NCBI GenBank assembly: GCA_033819885.1
Contig: JAQYUZ010000054.1
Location: 46,231 to 110,230, forward strand
DNA from: Microbotryomycetes sp. JL201
Lineage: Eukaryota; Basidiomycota; Microbotryomycetes
Length of the DNA: 64,000 nucleotides
Direction of reading: 5' to 3'
Positions 47,510 through 58,640 of this stretch are shown in pieces (the stretch's first letter is position 1; every line of letters begins with the position of its first letter). Below the pieces are notes generated by a model. That model did no database searches and was not told the DNA's origin. It worked only from the letters and a program-made list of their open reading frames with translations. The position numbers and the translations under genes were made by a program.

Positions 47510-47896
47510 GTTGAGCTGGTTGACTCGAGCCGGACCGATTTGTCCGTCGCGCGCTCAGTCGATAAGCGTCGCCGCTGCACAAGGATCTGCTCGGCTAATA
47601 GACCTAGGTGGAACAATGCACACGAAGCTGGACCAAGAGGTTGGTGGCCCTCGAGCTGGCCGGGCAGGAGCTATGACAAGCTGCTTCGAAGCTTGCAGAG
47701 GCTCGAGCTCAAGATAATCACTCAATTGTTTGGCTGATATTTTCAATAAAGGTGGTAACATGATTAAATGGATGGGATGGGAAAGGCAGCCTATGGTAAT
47801 TTGGATGGCGCCAGTCGAAAGGAATTTGATGGAAATAAGACGAATGAGGCGGAAATATTTTGATGTGCAAGTGCACAAGTGAGTCGGACATCCCGC

Positions 47897-49396
47897 TTAG
47901 AAGGCAAGGACGACAGTCAAGCCAGCGGCGAGCAAAAGTGAGCCAGAGGCGACGAGAGTGTTGCCAGCGCTCTGTGAAATGGCGAAGATAATGAGTACGG
48001 TATTTGACTGTCAGATTGGGGTATGTGTGCGCTTACGGTGGGGGCGGCACCGGCGGCACCTGAAGCGGCAGACGAGGCGGCACCACCGATGGCACCAGTC
48101 GCCTGACTGATGATGGACGACGCGCCGCCGATAGCTCCAGACGCAGCTGACGAAGCACCGCTGACAGCCGACGAGGCGGCACCACTGGCACCGGAAGCGA
48201 CTGAACTGGCGCCAGAGGCAACTCCCGAAGCGGCCGACGAAGCGCCGGATGCGGCACCAGAGGCAGCAGACAAAGCGCTTGAAGCGGCGCCGGAGGCGGC
48301 GGATGAGGCACCAGAAGCAGCGGATGAGGCGCCGCTTGCGGCACCGCTAGCGACAGACGTGGCCGAAGCGCCGGCGCCAGTAGCACTGGCAGTGGCAGCG
48401 GCTGCGAATAGGCAGTGTCAAATCGCTGGGCGCAGATCATTCCTGAAAGGTAAAGGGTACTCACAACCTGAAGCGCCTGAGGCACCAGCACCGCCAGCAG
48501 CACCACCAGTGGCTTCTGCAAGAAGCGACAGTGAGAGCGTCAGCGAAAACCGAAACCAACGAGCACGCAAAGGTGCTCACCACCAGCTCCACCGCCTGAA
48601 ACGGGAACAGACGACAAGCCAGCAAGAGCCGACGAGACGGCGCCAGTGTAGCCGGTCGTGGCTGCAAGCGAAATCAAGCTGTCAGAGAAAGCGAGAAGGG
48701 GGATTGGCGGCTCGTGGGTCGACATACGAATGGCAGCTCCAGCAGAGGCGCAGACTTGCTGTCCGAGGGCGAGACCGGTCTGAACGTCACCGGCGGCGCA
48801 ATTGTCGATCAAGCATTGAGCCTGTCCGCGAATGAAGAGGTCAGCGGGCGCCCGAGTATGTGAGATGCTTAACATGATGTACATAAGCAGCAACGAATGT
48901 GGGGACAGCGCAGAGACCTATTCGTCGTGAGGGAAGCACGTGAAAGCATGTCAGTGGGAACGTTTAGGTCGATTGCCTGTCTCAGACAAACTGGGCCGCG
49001 CTTAATATAGCCAGAGCAGGCGCTATGGAGAAGCGCGTGATTCGAGTGTATGGCGCCCAAGACTGACCTGCAATGTTGGAAGGGTTGACACCGGGTGCGA
49101 GAGTGCCTGCCTCAGTGACCTTGACGGAGAACTGTAGCGAAACGGCGTCAGCGAACGCGCAAAGTTGGGTGACGAACGAAAGTTGGCGAATACGCACGCA
49201 AAGAGTGACGCAAGCCTGTCGAGAGCAACAATGCAGCGCGAGGAGCGAACAGGTGCAAGGAAGGCGCGTGTCAGCGTGTGTAATAGGGCGTGTCGCACCG
49301 ACGACGAAGGTTGAGTCTTACGGGAGCGTTTGACGGCAATTGGGCGGCCGTCAGGCCGGCGAGGGCCAACAAGGGCAACACGGCAGAGGCGAGCAT
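47897..49396 (-). CDS. CFEM-like GPI-anchored surface protein with Ala/Ser/Gly repeat stalk
   Basis: The signal peptide MLASAVLPLLALAGLTAAQ starts at 49396. Very small exons then join in phase: ACVTLC, then VKVTEAGTLAPGVNPSNIAG, LCAVPTFVAAY and AQCLIDNCAAGDVQTGLALG with QQVCASAGAA. The spacing of cysteines and the C-x-x-x-x-C...D-V-Q-T...VCA end resemble the CFEM domain of fungal surface proteins, which binds heme or mediates adhesion. Only six cysteines are visible rather than eight. A long Ala/Ser/Gly repeat (units like SAASGASSA) forms the stalk. The C-terminus NTLVASGSLLLAAGLTVVLA is a GPI-attachment type hydrophobic tail, ending with TAA at 47897-47899. Likely cell wall or plasma membrane. 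Confidence 0.75.
48040..48375. repeat. Imperfect Ala/Ser/Gly-coding repeat in the CFEM-like gene
   Basis: About 330 bp of imperfect short repeats (units near 9 to 24 bp with cores such as GCAGCGGATGAGGC on the + strand) encode the stalk on the minus strand. The same DNA leaves a long Ala/Glu/Pro-rich open frame on the + strand that is a by-product. Confidence 0.75.
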
Positions 49397-49662
49397 CGTC
49401 GTAAAGGTTTAACAGATGGATAGGAAGAGTGATGAATGTGCACTGCTAGGATGAGACGAGGCGGAAACCGTCAACGGACCAGACTCGTGAGGGTTCCGTC
49501 ACTCGCACGCGTGCGAAAATGATCGCCGCAAAGGGTACTCGCACGTTCAGCGAACGGAAAGCCTTCGACTAGTATACTTTGTAGCGACTATTCCAAAAAA
49601 AATTGCAGTGACGCCCATCCTCGGTCCCTTGATGGCATCAGCGTCACCTGGCAGCTAGCCCT

Positions 49663-49674
49663 GTCACCGGTGAC
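49663..49674. promoter_or_regulatory. GTCACCGGTGAC palindrome upstream of the CFEM-like gene
   Basis: A perfect 12-bp inverted repeat about 270 bp upstream of the start codon, in the 490-bp region 49397-49886. Apart from this element I see nothing recognisable in that interval. Confidence 0.45.
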
Positions 49675-49886
49675 GGTGCGGCTGTGCAGCCGTACATGAC
49701 AGAACGACCGAAACATGCTACTGTGCGCGCGCAGGTAGACATCATTGGCGCACAAATCCAATGATCATCCTTTGTCCGAGTTTGAAAGAAGCAAACACTT
49801 CAATGACATGAAAATGCAAAGGCGTGCGAAAAAGAGAAGACAAAGCCTATAAGACAAAGCAAGACATGCGCCTCCGAGGTGTGCTC

Positions 49887-50569
49887 TCAGTGATTCCGCT
49901 TTGTGCCTCCTGCCGCTTTGCCCTTTTGTCGCTCCTCGGCGGGGATCCCATCAGGAATAAAGGCGCCAAGCTTCTCAACTTTGCCAACGGTCCCGTCCAT
50001 GCCTTTGTACACCTGACCGTCCTTTGCAGCATTCACGGGTCGAATAAAGGTTTCGAAAGAAGGGTTCGAGCAAGCAGAAGCAACATTACTCGTCAGTCCG
50101 ACGTCTTTCATGCTCTTTGTCGCCGCGTATGTGTACACTCGCAAACACTTGTTCAATACGCACCTCTGGCTGTTTGCCTGCCGCGCGCTGCAATGTCTCC
50201 TTCGCCTCTGTAGCCATGTTTTTCGCGTAATCTATCCGCTTCTTGATCGGACCATCACCTTCATGACTTGCAGCCGGTCGTTTCTGCGCATTTAGGCAAA
50301 ACGGCAAAACGTTGAGGAACGAATCAGCTCTGACTGCGGGAGCGCGGGGGTTCGCGGTCTGTATAGAAGGCGACTCGACTGAACGAGCAAGTCTCGCTCA
50401 CCTCGCCGACTCCTTCACCTTCGGCTGGGGCGAACAACTTTGTACTGGATGCAAAAGTCCTCAAGACGGCAACCGATGTCTGAAGCGAGCTCAAGGTCGA
50501 CGAAACTTGCTGTAATCGCCTTTGATGCACGCTTGAGCGGCAGACGGCCATCAATCTGTTGCACGACAT
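49887..50569 (-). CDS. Small hypothetical protein, predicted mitochondrial
   Basis: Three exons give about 160 aa. Exon 1 (ATG 50569) is Arg/Ser/Thr-rich without acidic residues (SSVHQRRLQQVSSTLSSLQT, then LRTFASSTKLFAP), a typical mitochondrial presequence. Exon 2 encodes KKRIDYAKNMATEAKETLQR, a charged amphipathic helix. Exon 3 encodes SFETFIRPVNAAKDGQVYKG and VGKVEKLGAFIPDGIPAEER, ending TKRNH. The intron before exon 3 most simply ends at the AAAG before SMKDVG, which keeps the phase. I do not recognise a family. The upstream 311 bp to the PLC gene contain a GTCACGTGAC palindrome. Confidence 0.55.
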
Positions 50570-50797
50570 CTTTTCAGTTTGTCGATGGGGTCAGGTAGTA
50601 GTTCGGTGGGAAAGAACAGAGCGCGAACAAGAGCGCAGCGAACTCGTCTGTCTGACGTCGCCTGAGCCTGCCTGCACTGATCGCGCGAAAGTTGTCTTCG
50701 TAAATATTGGCTGCCGACCGTGGTGTTCCTCAAGCGGTCTACCCTTCGGATGATCGGCAGCGATGGCAAGCTGTGCACTTGAATCCAAAGAGGAGGC

Positions 50798-50807
50798 GTC
50801 ACGTGAC
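50798..50807. promoter_or_regulatory. GTCACGTGAC palindrome
   Basis: A perfect 10-bp E-box palindrome about 230 bp upstream of the small mitochondrial-protein gene and 74 bp beyond the PLC stop codon. Confidence 0.5.
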
Positions 50808-50880
50808 ATGCGACGAAAGCACAATCTAACAAATTGACAACAAAAAGAAAAGGCCCGTGTATGATGAAACATGAAATAAA

Positions 50881-53800
50881 TCAGCCGGCCAAGCCAGTAC
50901 TGACCACTCTGCTGTTGATGAACACCGTCGAAAACAGGTGCTGGTCCCCGTAAGCATCGTACAAGGGGACATGACGGTAACCTAGGCACCGAGAATCAAC
51001 TCATGCCATCTTTCTGCACCGAGAAGACTGACCTGGCAAGAGAGCGCCAACGGGAATGGCATAAGCGCCAAGGAAATCGCCCTTGCCTTCCTCCTTTGCC
51101 GCTTTGAAATTGCCCTTTGCGTTGAGGACCTCGAGCCTCACAAAAACAAGGTCCAGCATGCCCTCGGCAGGGTGACAAGAGAATTCGATCCTAGTCGCAA
51201 ACTTGAAAATTGGATTAAACGAGTTGCCCCTGGACGTAGGAGAATGAGCGATTGTGCAAAATTGCCGTGCCTCTGGACTCACGACACTACTTTCGTTCGT
51301 CGTTTGACAGGTTGGACAACGCCAGGCTGATACAGGCTGACTTCGACGAACGGGTCCACCCCGATCATCTCCGCTTCAGACGCCGACGACGAATCGCGCG
51401 GTCTTGGCAATTGTTGTGCCGATAAAATCTGCTCAAAGGATATTTTAGCAAAAGATGTCCTCAATCTGAGGCGCTTGACTCACCTCGAGCTCGAGCACAA
51501 ACTTTTCAGAGCGGACGAGCGCCGTCTTGTCCTTTTCGATACCTTTCTTGCGCAAAAGCTCGGGCTTGAGAACGTATCCCGACCTCCCGGTGCGAGAGAA
51601 CATGGCAGTGTTGAGTTCCATGCCAACATCTGCTCAGAACATCAGCTGCGGTCGAGGTCTGTTTCAGACGTGGTGAAGCTAACCAAATGTTTGCCAGTTG
51701 AGGGCGACGAGCTGGACACCTGCAGCCCACATGTGGTGGGGCGTGTAGTTTGAGCTTGCCAGCCTCCTCCCTCGCGGATACGCCCTGGTAAGATGCCCTC
51801 GATTATGCGCCACAAAGTCTTGCCTCGCTCCTTCGTCTCGGATCATCTTTGTCAAAGCCGATTCGCCAACCGAAATCACATGCGTCGGCGCATAATTTTC
51901 CTTCTTGTTGAAACCTCGAGCTTTGACACCAACTGTATACACAAGTAAAGACAGCAAGGCAGAAGACATGACATCGCTTTTCGGAGGCGGAGGCGGGGGA
52001 GTCGGGAATGCCGGCGACATTGGCGGCGGCGACGTGCTCAGCTGCGCGGTCAAACGGTTGCCTTGAGTCGTAAAAACACTTGCTGATGCGGGCGAGCTGC
52101 CCGAGAACGAAGACCGGTGGCTGGCGAGACTGCCAGAAGACGATCGCCGGGACAATGACGGACGGCGGATGTTTTCGCGTACGGCGCGAAACACTGTTCA
52201 TCCACAAATCAGCCGTGAACAACGTAAACCATCGTAAAAATGACCTTTCCGAATGTCAGAATCCGAGCTAGCTGACGAGTCGGCGCTCGAGCTCTCGTCA
52301 GGCACAACCGCGAGCGGAAATCCATTCGCGTTGGACGTTGTCACGAGCTTGTTCTTGGCCTGAGGACTGAAAGTCAGAGGCTATATTGATTCCGGAGCAG
52401 AGATGTGCACCTTGAGAAGAATGCGGCCCTTGAGATCGTTAGGCGAAGGCAGCTTTTCAATCTCGCCGTCCATATCGTCTAAGCGTTTCGACACGAGCGT
52501 GTCGCCGAGTGTCACTCGCATGATTTCTGCCAGTCTATCCTGTTGGGTCAATCCGCAATGCACCTCCATGCTGAGAATGACAGGGTATGGCGAAGATAGA
52601 AAAGAGTATTCCCGGATGGCCTCGAGAATCGTCCTGACGGGAATTTTTGACGTAAAAGTCAAGCCGTGGGTAACGACTGGCTCTCCATCGTCTCCGTCCC
52701 AGACGTCCACTGTAATTTGGTCAGTACTGACTCGATATTCGGGCCGCGGGGCTCACGCTCGACGCTGCGACATCCCTGCTCGAGGGCACGAATGTAGCCC
52801 TCAACAGTACTCTCGCCCTGGAATTGATTGCCAACAAGGTAGGTCTGAGGCGGATGCACTGTCAGCGTGTGTCTCTGAGCGCGGGTCGAGGAAGGTGTCG
52901 GCTCACGTTATGGCTCGAGCTAATGTAGTATTCGACAATAGGACGGTCCATATCCTGACCAGAATCGTCCCGCAAGGCAGCGTTGTCAGAAGACATCAAG
53001 AATGAACTAAAGCCGTCCAATGTGATTGTGCGTGTGTGGCGGTCGGCATACTTGATGAACGACTTTGTCAAAGCTTCTTCAGATTGATGTATCTTTACAA
53101 ATTGTTAGGGCAGATGAATCACCACAAAACTCGACAATGCTCACGCTCTGCCGTTCTTTCAGGAAGGTTTTCCAGGACTTTTCATCGAAAACGCCGGCGG
53201 CTCCGACCAAGCCGCGGTAGACCTCTTCCACCTCGTCCCTTCGCTTGAGTAGTTTCACAAATTTTTGAAATGCTTCAAAGTCCAGAAAATCGTTTGGGGC
53301 AGCCGTTTGCTGTCAGGCGGACGATTAGACTCGGCGCAAACTACTGCACGTTGTGTGACTTGCCTTGAATGCTGCAGAGATTTCATTCTTGCCCATGCCG
53401 ACGCCTAGGCGCATGCACAGCTGGTGGACCTCTTGCTCCGTAACAACTTTAGCCTCGTCTACAGGTTTCCATGATGTGCTCTCGTCTGCGTTGGCACAGC
53501 TCGGCTTCGCCAGGCGGCCTTCCTTGAAACCTTCAAGCGCGTTCTTCCACAATTGCGCAGCCTGGACATTTGGAGCAATGAAGTGCACGAGTTTGTAGTT
53601 GGATGCGTTGTTAAGGACCGATCGTTGAGGCGGAAGCGAATACACTAGCGTCATCCATCGCGGTTGGACGTCTCGCGAAATTTGCAAAGCTGTGCGGTAG
53701 AACGATCCTTGCGAGCCAAATCTCAGGTCCTTTAATCTTGAAAGGGGTACGGACGCCTGCTTCTTGCCGCCAATGCCGAATCCGCCTTTCTCCCAACAGA

Positions 53801-54463
53801 GGCGTACGTCTTGCCCTCCAACTAGGCCGATACCAACCTCGAGGCCTAATTCGCCATCGTCAGGCAAGTCGCCACCAATTTCTAGCCACATTTTTCGAGG
53901 CCTTGCACGTCTTGCGCTTTTGGCAGACACTTTCAGCATCTCGATACCAGGCTTGACGAGCTGAGGCGGGATCACGAACGTGAACGAGTTTCGTCGACCA
54001 CGCTTCTGAGCAGCTTCTGATTCCGTTGAGACTTGCGACGACTCGATTCCTCCTGTTTGCTCCAGACGCAATTCATGGTGCCCTAGCGATGAACGATGGG
54101 AAAATGAGTGAATAGACACGAACCGAGCGCTGAGCGACGAGACACGCAGTTTATGAGAACGCAATGATGTACATGCACTAGCTTCATTCGAAATGTCCGG
54201 CTGTCAAGCTTACCTGCATGTTGTGCTATTCTGTTTGGTCTGGACGGGTCCATTGGCATGACCGAACCTGGGCCAGCATGTGAAGGCCTGGGAGTCCCTT
54301 GGACAGGCGTCGGAGGAGTCTCTACCAATTTGACTGACGACGTGGCCGTGATCAGTGGTCGCAGGTGATTTTGATGGCTTTCTGGCGGAGCTGAGACAGT
54401 CGATTGTAGGCTCTGCGCTCCGTCTTGGCTTGCAGAGAGACCACCAGGGCATAAGTTGGCCAT
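50881..54463 (-). CDS. PLC1: Phosphoinositide-specific phospholipase C, delta type
   Basis: Hydrolyses PIP2 to IP3 and diacylglycerol at the plasma membrane. From the ATG at 54463 a disordered leader precedes a PH-like region ([40 protein letters not shown]) and EF-hand-like helices. The catalytic X domain has [13 protein letters not shown], with the first catalytic His, [29 protein letters not shown] and [20 protein letters not shown] with the second His. The Y domain reads [20 protein letters not shown], followed by [11 protein letters not shown] and [15 protein letters not shown]2 domain ([39 protein letters not shown]) ends in a TGA at 50881-50883. A Ser/Pro-rich linker of about 100 aa separates X and Y. 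More than ten introns. Confidence 0.92.
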
Positions 54464-54715
54464 CTTGGCGATAGATCTCAACCCGCCCCGGGAATGCGAG
54501 CGTAGTGCTTCGTCCTGTCGCGCGCTTCGAGCGAAGTGAAGGCGAAGGAGCCGCACAGGCCACGCGATCTTGGCAAATACCCTGCCACGCAAACAAATTC
54601 GCATCAAATCTTATGTTATCAGCAACGTCATATCCCCGACAATGCTTAAATCTTTGGAAATATGCATTCCCGCAAAAGCTCAATCAAGGTGGCGTCAAGG
54701 ACAAGCGCATCACGA

Positions 54716-54780
54716 GAGCTCAAAGTATGCTGCTTTTCACCATTCTACGAGCTCACGTATGCTGCTTTTCACCATTCCAC
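54716..54780. repeat. Tandem duplication, unit about 33 bp
   Basis: Two adjacent copies, 54716-54748 and 54749-54780, share GAGCTCA at the left and the core TATGCTGCTTTTCACCATTC, differing at a few bases. Confidence 0.85.
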
Positions 54781-55153
54781 CTGCGTGCACGGACCTGGAC
54801 GCCATGGGCGCTCACTTGCAGGCCAAGCGCGTAATAGACGCTTCTTTGCGACATCTGACTGTAGCGCTGCACAGGTTGCCATTGTTTGATCCAATCGGTG
54901 GGCAACCTCATGTTTTGCACTGTTGTGGTGATCGCGCGAAGCTCTGGACCGGATCGCAAGGATCTCGACCACAGAAGGTCGCCATGTCGCTTGGCAAGAT
55001 GAGGCTGGAAGTGGCATGGATCTCGCCGTCATCCGAATAATGCTACAATGGCGCCGCGGCAGGTCTACACCGGCGGTCACGTTGCAGAACCGTATCAAAA
55101 TTACACGGTTCTGAACCCATCAGAACTGGGGATCTCGATCCGTTGCAAGCAGG

Positions 55154-55231
55154 TAGGATGCAGGAGGGTGGCACTCGGCAAGTCGAAACAGATAGGATGC
55201 ATGAGAATGGCACTCGGCAAGTCGAAACAGC
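55154..55231. repeat. Tandem duplication, unit 39 bp
   Basis: Two adjacent 39-bp copies, 55154-55192 and 55193-55231. The right 20 or so bases (core TGGCACTCGGCAAGTCGAAA) are identical, and the left part has a few substitutions. Confidence 0.85.
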
Positions 55232-56166
55232 TCTCATAGCTTGTAGCACACCAAAGCTTTTCTGGCGGATCCCACCTGCAAAATAGCAGTCCATTAGAGC
55301 CGTACGAATTGGACGAAATTCAGCGGTACACAGGCGAGAGTGCTTCGCGACATGAGCTGCACATGTGCTACGTCGGGCACTGACGCATGATTGACCCTAT
55401 TTGCGCTTGCGGCGCCGAAAAATGAGGTTGGCGAGTTGTACCGACACGATTCTGGTCAAGGACGCTGCAACTTTCATGAACAGTGTCGCACTGCAAGTGA
55501 AGAGGTAATCCGGGTACAGTAATGGGCAATATTCTGCACGTATGCTGTGCATCAAAGCTACCTCATCTTCGGGGGTTTCCAAAGCTACCGAACCTCCGCC
55601 ACAACTTTTTCGCGGTGACAACATGCATGCATCGCTCGACAACGAGAAGGAATCCGGCAAAGGCGTTTCTCACCGGGAAGCAATGTTCTCGCCAAGAAAC
55701 CGAACTGCGCTCGAGTAGTTATGCACCAAAGACCGGACCGGCACAGTTGTTCGGGACTTTTAAAAGGTTTAGCCGGGCGGTGGGCGACGCGCCGACGCAG
55801 GGGCTGCGCAGCGATCAAAACCAGTTTTGGTCACAGTGCGCCAAGACGGAATCTCCTTCTGGAGAATTTTCATCCGTTTTGCGTCGCAGGCGCAGCACAG
55901 TCGGCCCCAACCAATTGGCTGCGCGAGCGCCCCAGGGCTCCCCACAGATGAGCAATCTGCCGACGCGGGAGGGCCAGATCTACGCTTCGCAGCGAGGCCC
56001 GCCTGGAGACTTGAATGCGTTGCCCCGCTTCACCACTCTTTCCTTTCCAAACATCACTGACCGAAAAAATCTTCGCTGTCGATACTTCCCAAGCGCCAGC
56101 CAGCCAATCTTCTCCCCTTGATCGCTCCCGGTCCTCTCTCGCCCGCTTCCGAGAACGCTCGCCGCG

Positions 56167-58240
56167 ATGGACTCGCCTATCGACGAGAAGCTCGCCGTCA
56201 AACATGTAGAGGAGCTGCACAGCGCCAATGCTCACGTGCAAGAGTTTGACCCCGTCATCGTCAAACGCATCGTCCGCAAGACGGATTTGTGAGTCGCGCT
56301 TTCGATCGATCACGGTCTCTTGGGATGAGCTTGCTTGCACTGACCTACAACAATTGACGTGAAGTATCCTTGTACCTCTCGTCACTCTGTTGTTCTTGCT
56401 GAACTTCATCGGTATGTCGCTGTGGAGAGCGCAACCGCCAAGAACCATCGGGACTCTGACCGTCCATTTGCTCCGCTCCCACCAAATAACGTGCAGATCG
56501 TGCTGCTGTCGGCAATGCCAACGTTGCCGGTCTGTCCAAAGACCTCAAGCTCTCAGCTGAGAAATATCAGTACAATATCGGTCAGTTGACCCCAATCCGA
56601 CGTCTCGTGCCGAGCGTTCGAGCTCTAAACAGCAGTCGCTAACCAGGACTGGGATCGTCCTTCCTTTCAACAGCTCTCATGATCTTCTACATTTTCTACA
56701 TTATTGTCGAGGTGAGCCCAGAAGAAACGAAGGCTGCTTTCGCGCGAAGCGCGGCTATGCTGACTGCGAGCAACCCTTGGTAGCCCATCTCGAACTTGAT
56801 TCTCAAGAAGGTTGGCTATCTGTGGTTGTCGTTCCTGGTCGTTGGATTCGGTGCCGTCACTATTGGTGAGTGCTAGTAAGAATGTGGCTGCCTAAGGGCC
56901 CTAAATGTTGACCGACACTAATCTGTCTGCAGGCTCTGCCTTTATGAAGAACTATGGCGAATTCGTTGTCGTCCGCATTCTTCTCGGCTGCACAGAAGGC
57001 GGTGTCATTCCGGCCGTCGCTTTCATTCTGTCGCGCTTCTACACTCGTCGTGAACTCGCTTTCCGATTCGGCATCTTTTTGGCCTTGGGCCCGACTTTGT
57101 CTGGCGCTTTCGGTGGCCTGCTTGCCGCTGGTTTGCTCAACTTGGGCAGCATTGGATCTGTCAAAGGATGGCGCTGCATCTTCCTCGTCGAGGGTTCGTT
57201 GATTTCGTTGTTGCTCCTGTAATGAGGGGTAAATTCAAACAACGTTGCTGATTCGTCTTTGCTGGCTTTCCAGGCATTCTCACGACCGGTGTCGGCATCT
57301 TGAGCATCTTCTTGTTGGCAGATTCGCCTGAGACTGCCCGATTTCTGTCTGCCGAGGAAAAGGTCATTGCGTCGGCCCGTGTTGCAGCCGAGCACATTGG
57401 CAACTCTCGCAAGCCTGCCACCAGAAAGACCACGATCCAAGGTTTTGCCAACATTCAAGTTTGGCTCTGCGCTTTCGGTTACGGCTTTGTCAACATTATC
57501 GTCCAAGGTACTTCGCTGTTTTTGCCTACTGTCGTACGGACTCTTGGAAAGTGAGTCCAGCCTCGTGCTTGTGCATTCGGTTGATGATGGCTAATCGTTT
57601 GCCGTCATGTAGTTACTCCACCATTGAAGTCCAGCTTCGCTCGGTGCCTCCTTACATTGTCGCTTGCGTCTACACCTTGACCATCTCGTGGTTGTGCTCG
57701 CGCACTCGCCGTCACGGCATCTTCATTATCGGCTCCATGCTCTTGTCGTGTGTCGGCTACATCATTTTCCTCGCCTCGACCAACAAGGCCGTCCTTTACT
57801 TTGCCACGTTCTTGACTTTTTCGGGTGCCGTTCCCTGCGGTCCCATCTTCTTGTCGTGGGCCGCCGCCAACTCTGCCCCCGATACGTCGCGCGCTATCGC
57901 CACCGCCATCGTACCCGGTGTCGGAACTTGGGGTTCAATTGTCGCCACATGGGCCTACCTTCCCAAATACGCCCCGCGCTTTGTGCCCGGCAACGCTCTC
58001 AACACGGCTGGCGCTCTCGCCGCTGCGGCTGTCGCCGGTGGCATTGTGAGTTTTCTATATTTTTCGGACGGACTGCGAGAAGCGTCTTCTGACCGGTATC
58101 GTTGTCTTCAGTTGCTTTATGTTCAAAATGAGAACAAGTTGCGCGAGCAGGGCCGCCGCGACCACCGCCTCGAGGGCCTTTCGCAAGACGAGATTGATGA
58201 CCTTGGAAACAGGCATCCCGACTTCCGTCTTCTGATCTAG
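56167..58240 (+). CDS. MFS transporter, anion:cation symporter type, tandem copy 1
   Basis: A twelve-helix plasma-membrane carrier of the ACS family (the group of yeast allantoate, pantothenate and nicotinate permeases). Exons give FILVPLVTLLFLLNFIDRAA, VGNANVAGLSKDLKL, LGSSFLSTALMIFYIFYIIV, EPISNLILKKVGYLWLSFLV, VVRILLGCTEGGVIPAVAFI, LSRFYTRRELAFRFGIF, WRCIFLVEG, LADSPETARFLSAEEK, FVNIIVQGTSLFLPTVV and GPIFLSWAAANSAPDTSRAI. N-D-R in helix 1 and the R-x-x-L-G-x-x-E-G loop are family marks. It ends HPDFRLLI with TAG at 58238-58240. About nine exons. From 56209 to 58056 it is base-identical to copy 2, as far as I compared, including all introns checked. The substrate cannot be named from sequence alone. 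Confidence 0.92.
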
Positions 58241-58399
58241 GGACCGCTCATGATTTATTCCGGGGTCAACGGGCACATCGCAGCGTTGCATCATTGTATT
58301 TGTCTGGTTTCAGAGGTTTTCTCCAATCTGAGAAGGGACAGGGCTTGTTCTTGTACACGTTGATCGAGGAACTGTATAAATGTTTGGCATCCGATTCGT

Positions 58400-58640
58400 T
58401 TCGGTCATCGATCGGGCTCTGGTGGCGAATGTGCCTGATCGCCGCTTTGTGATTGCCTGTACTCTGCAGAACGTCGAGAGAATTCTGACGCCTCTCATGT
58501 CGTTCACGCCTGCTCGTCCTTACCCTGCAGCCGCACATCGACGTTGCCGCTGGCTGGCTGGCTGGCCTCCGCAGTCTACGCTCTTCCACGCAGAAGAGGG
58601 CATACTCGTAGAACAGCATTCAAAGCGCAATAAGTATTGA
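58400..58640 (-). pseudogene. Decayed copy of the small membrane-protein gene found after MFS copy 2
   Basis: Read on the minus strand, a 56-bp stretch near 58550-58606 matches the functional gene around 61520-61585 at 40 of 56 positions without gaps. It encodes LFYEYALFCVEERRLRRP against LLYKRAILGEEQRRLPRP. A second matching block, GACGTnCTGCAGAG, and the neighbouring TGCCTnA-TCGCCGC lie at the expected distance downstream. Reading frames are shifted between blocks and no full-length frame remains, so this is a pseudogene fragment. Its position after MFS copy 1 mirrors that of the intact gene after MFS copy 2. The ends are approximate. Confidence 0.6.

Larger units (their letters stand above)
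54464..56166. other. Long intergenic region between PLC1 and MFS copy 1, with two tandem duplications
   Basis: 1.7 kb with no confidently recognised gene. It holds two short tandem duplications (54716-54780 and 55154-55231). Its right end, about 55770-56160, is the promoter of MFS copy 1, with blocks resembling the promoter of copy 2 (for example CAGTTTTGG at about 55823 and GGGCGAC at about 55781). Confidence 0.5.

Noticed and set aside
48110-48835. Ala/Glu/Pro-rich 241-codon + strand frame
   Set aside because: By-product of the repeat stalk of the CFEM-like gene, which has signal peptide, cysteines and GPI tail on the minus strand.
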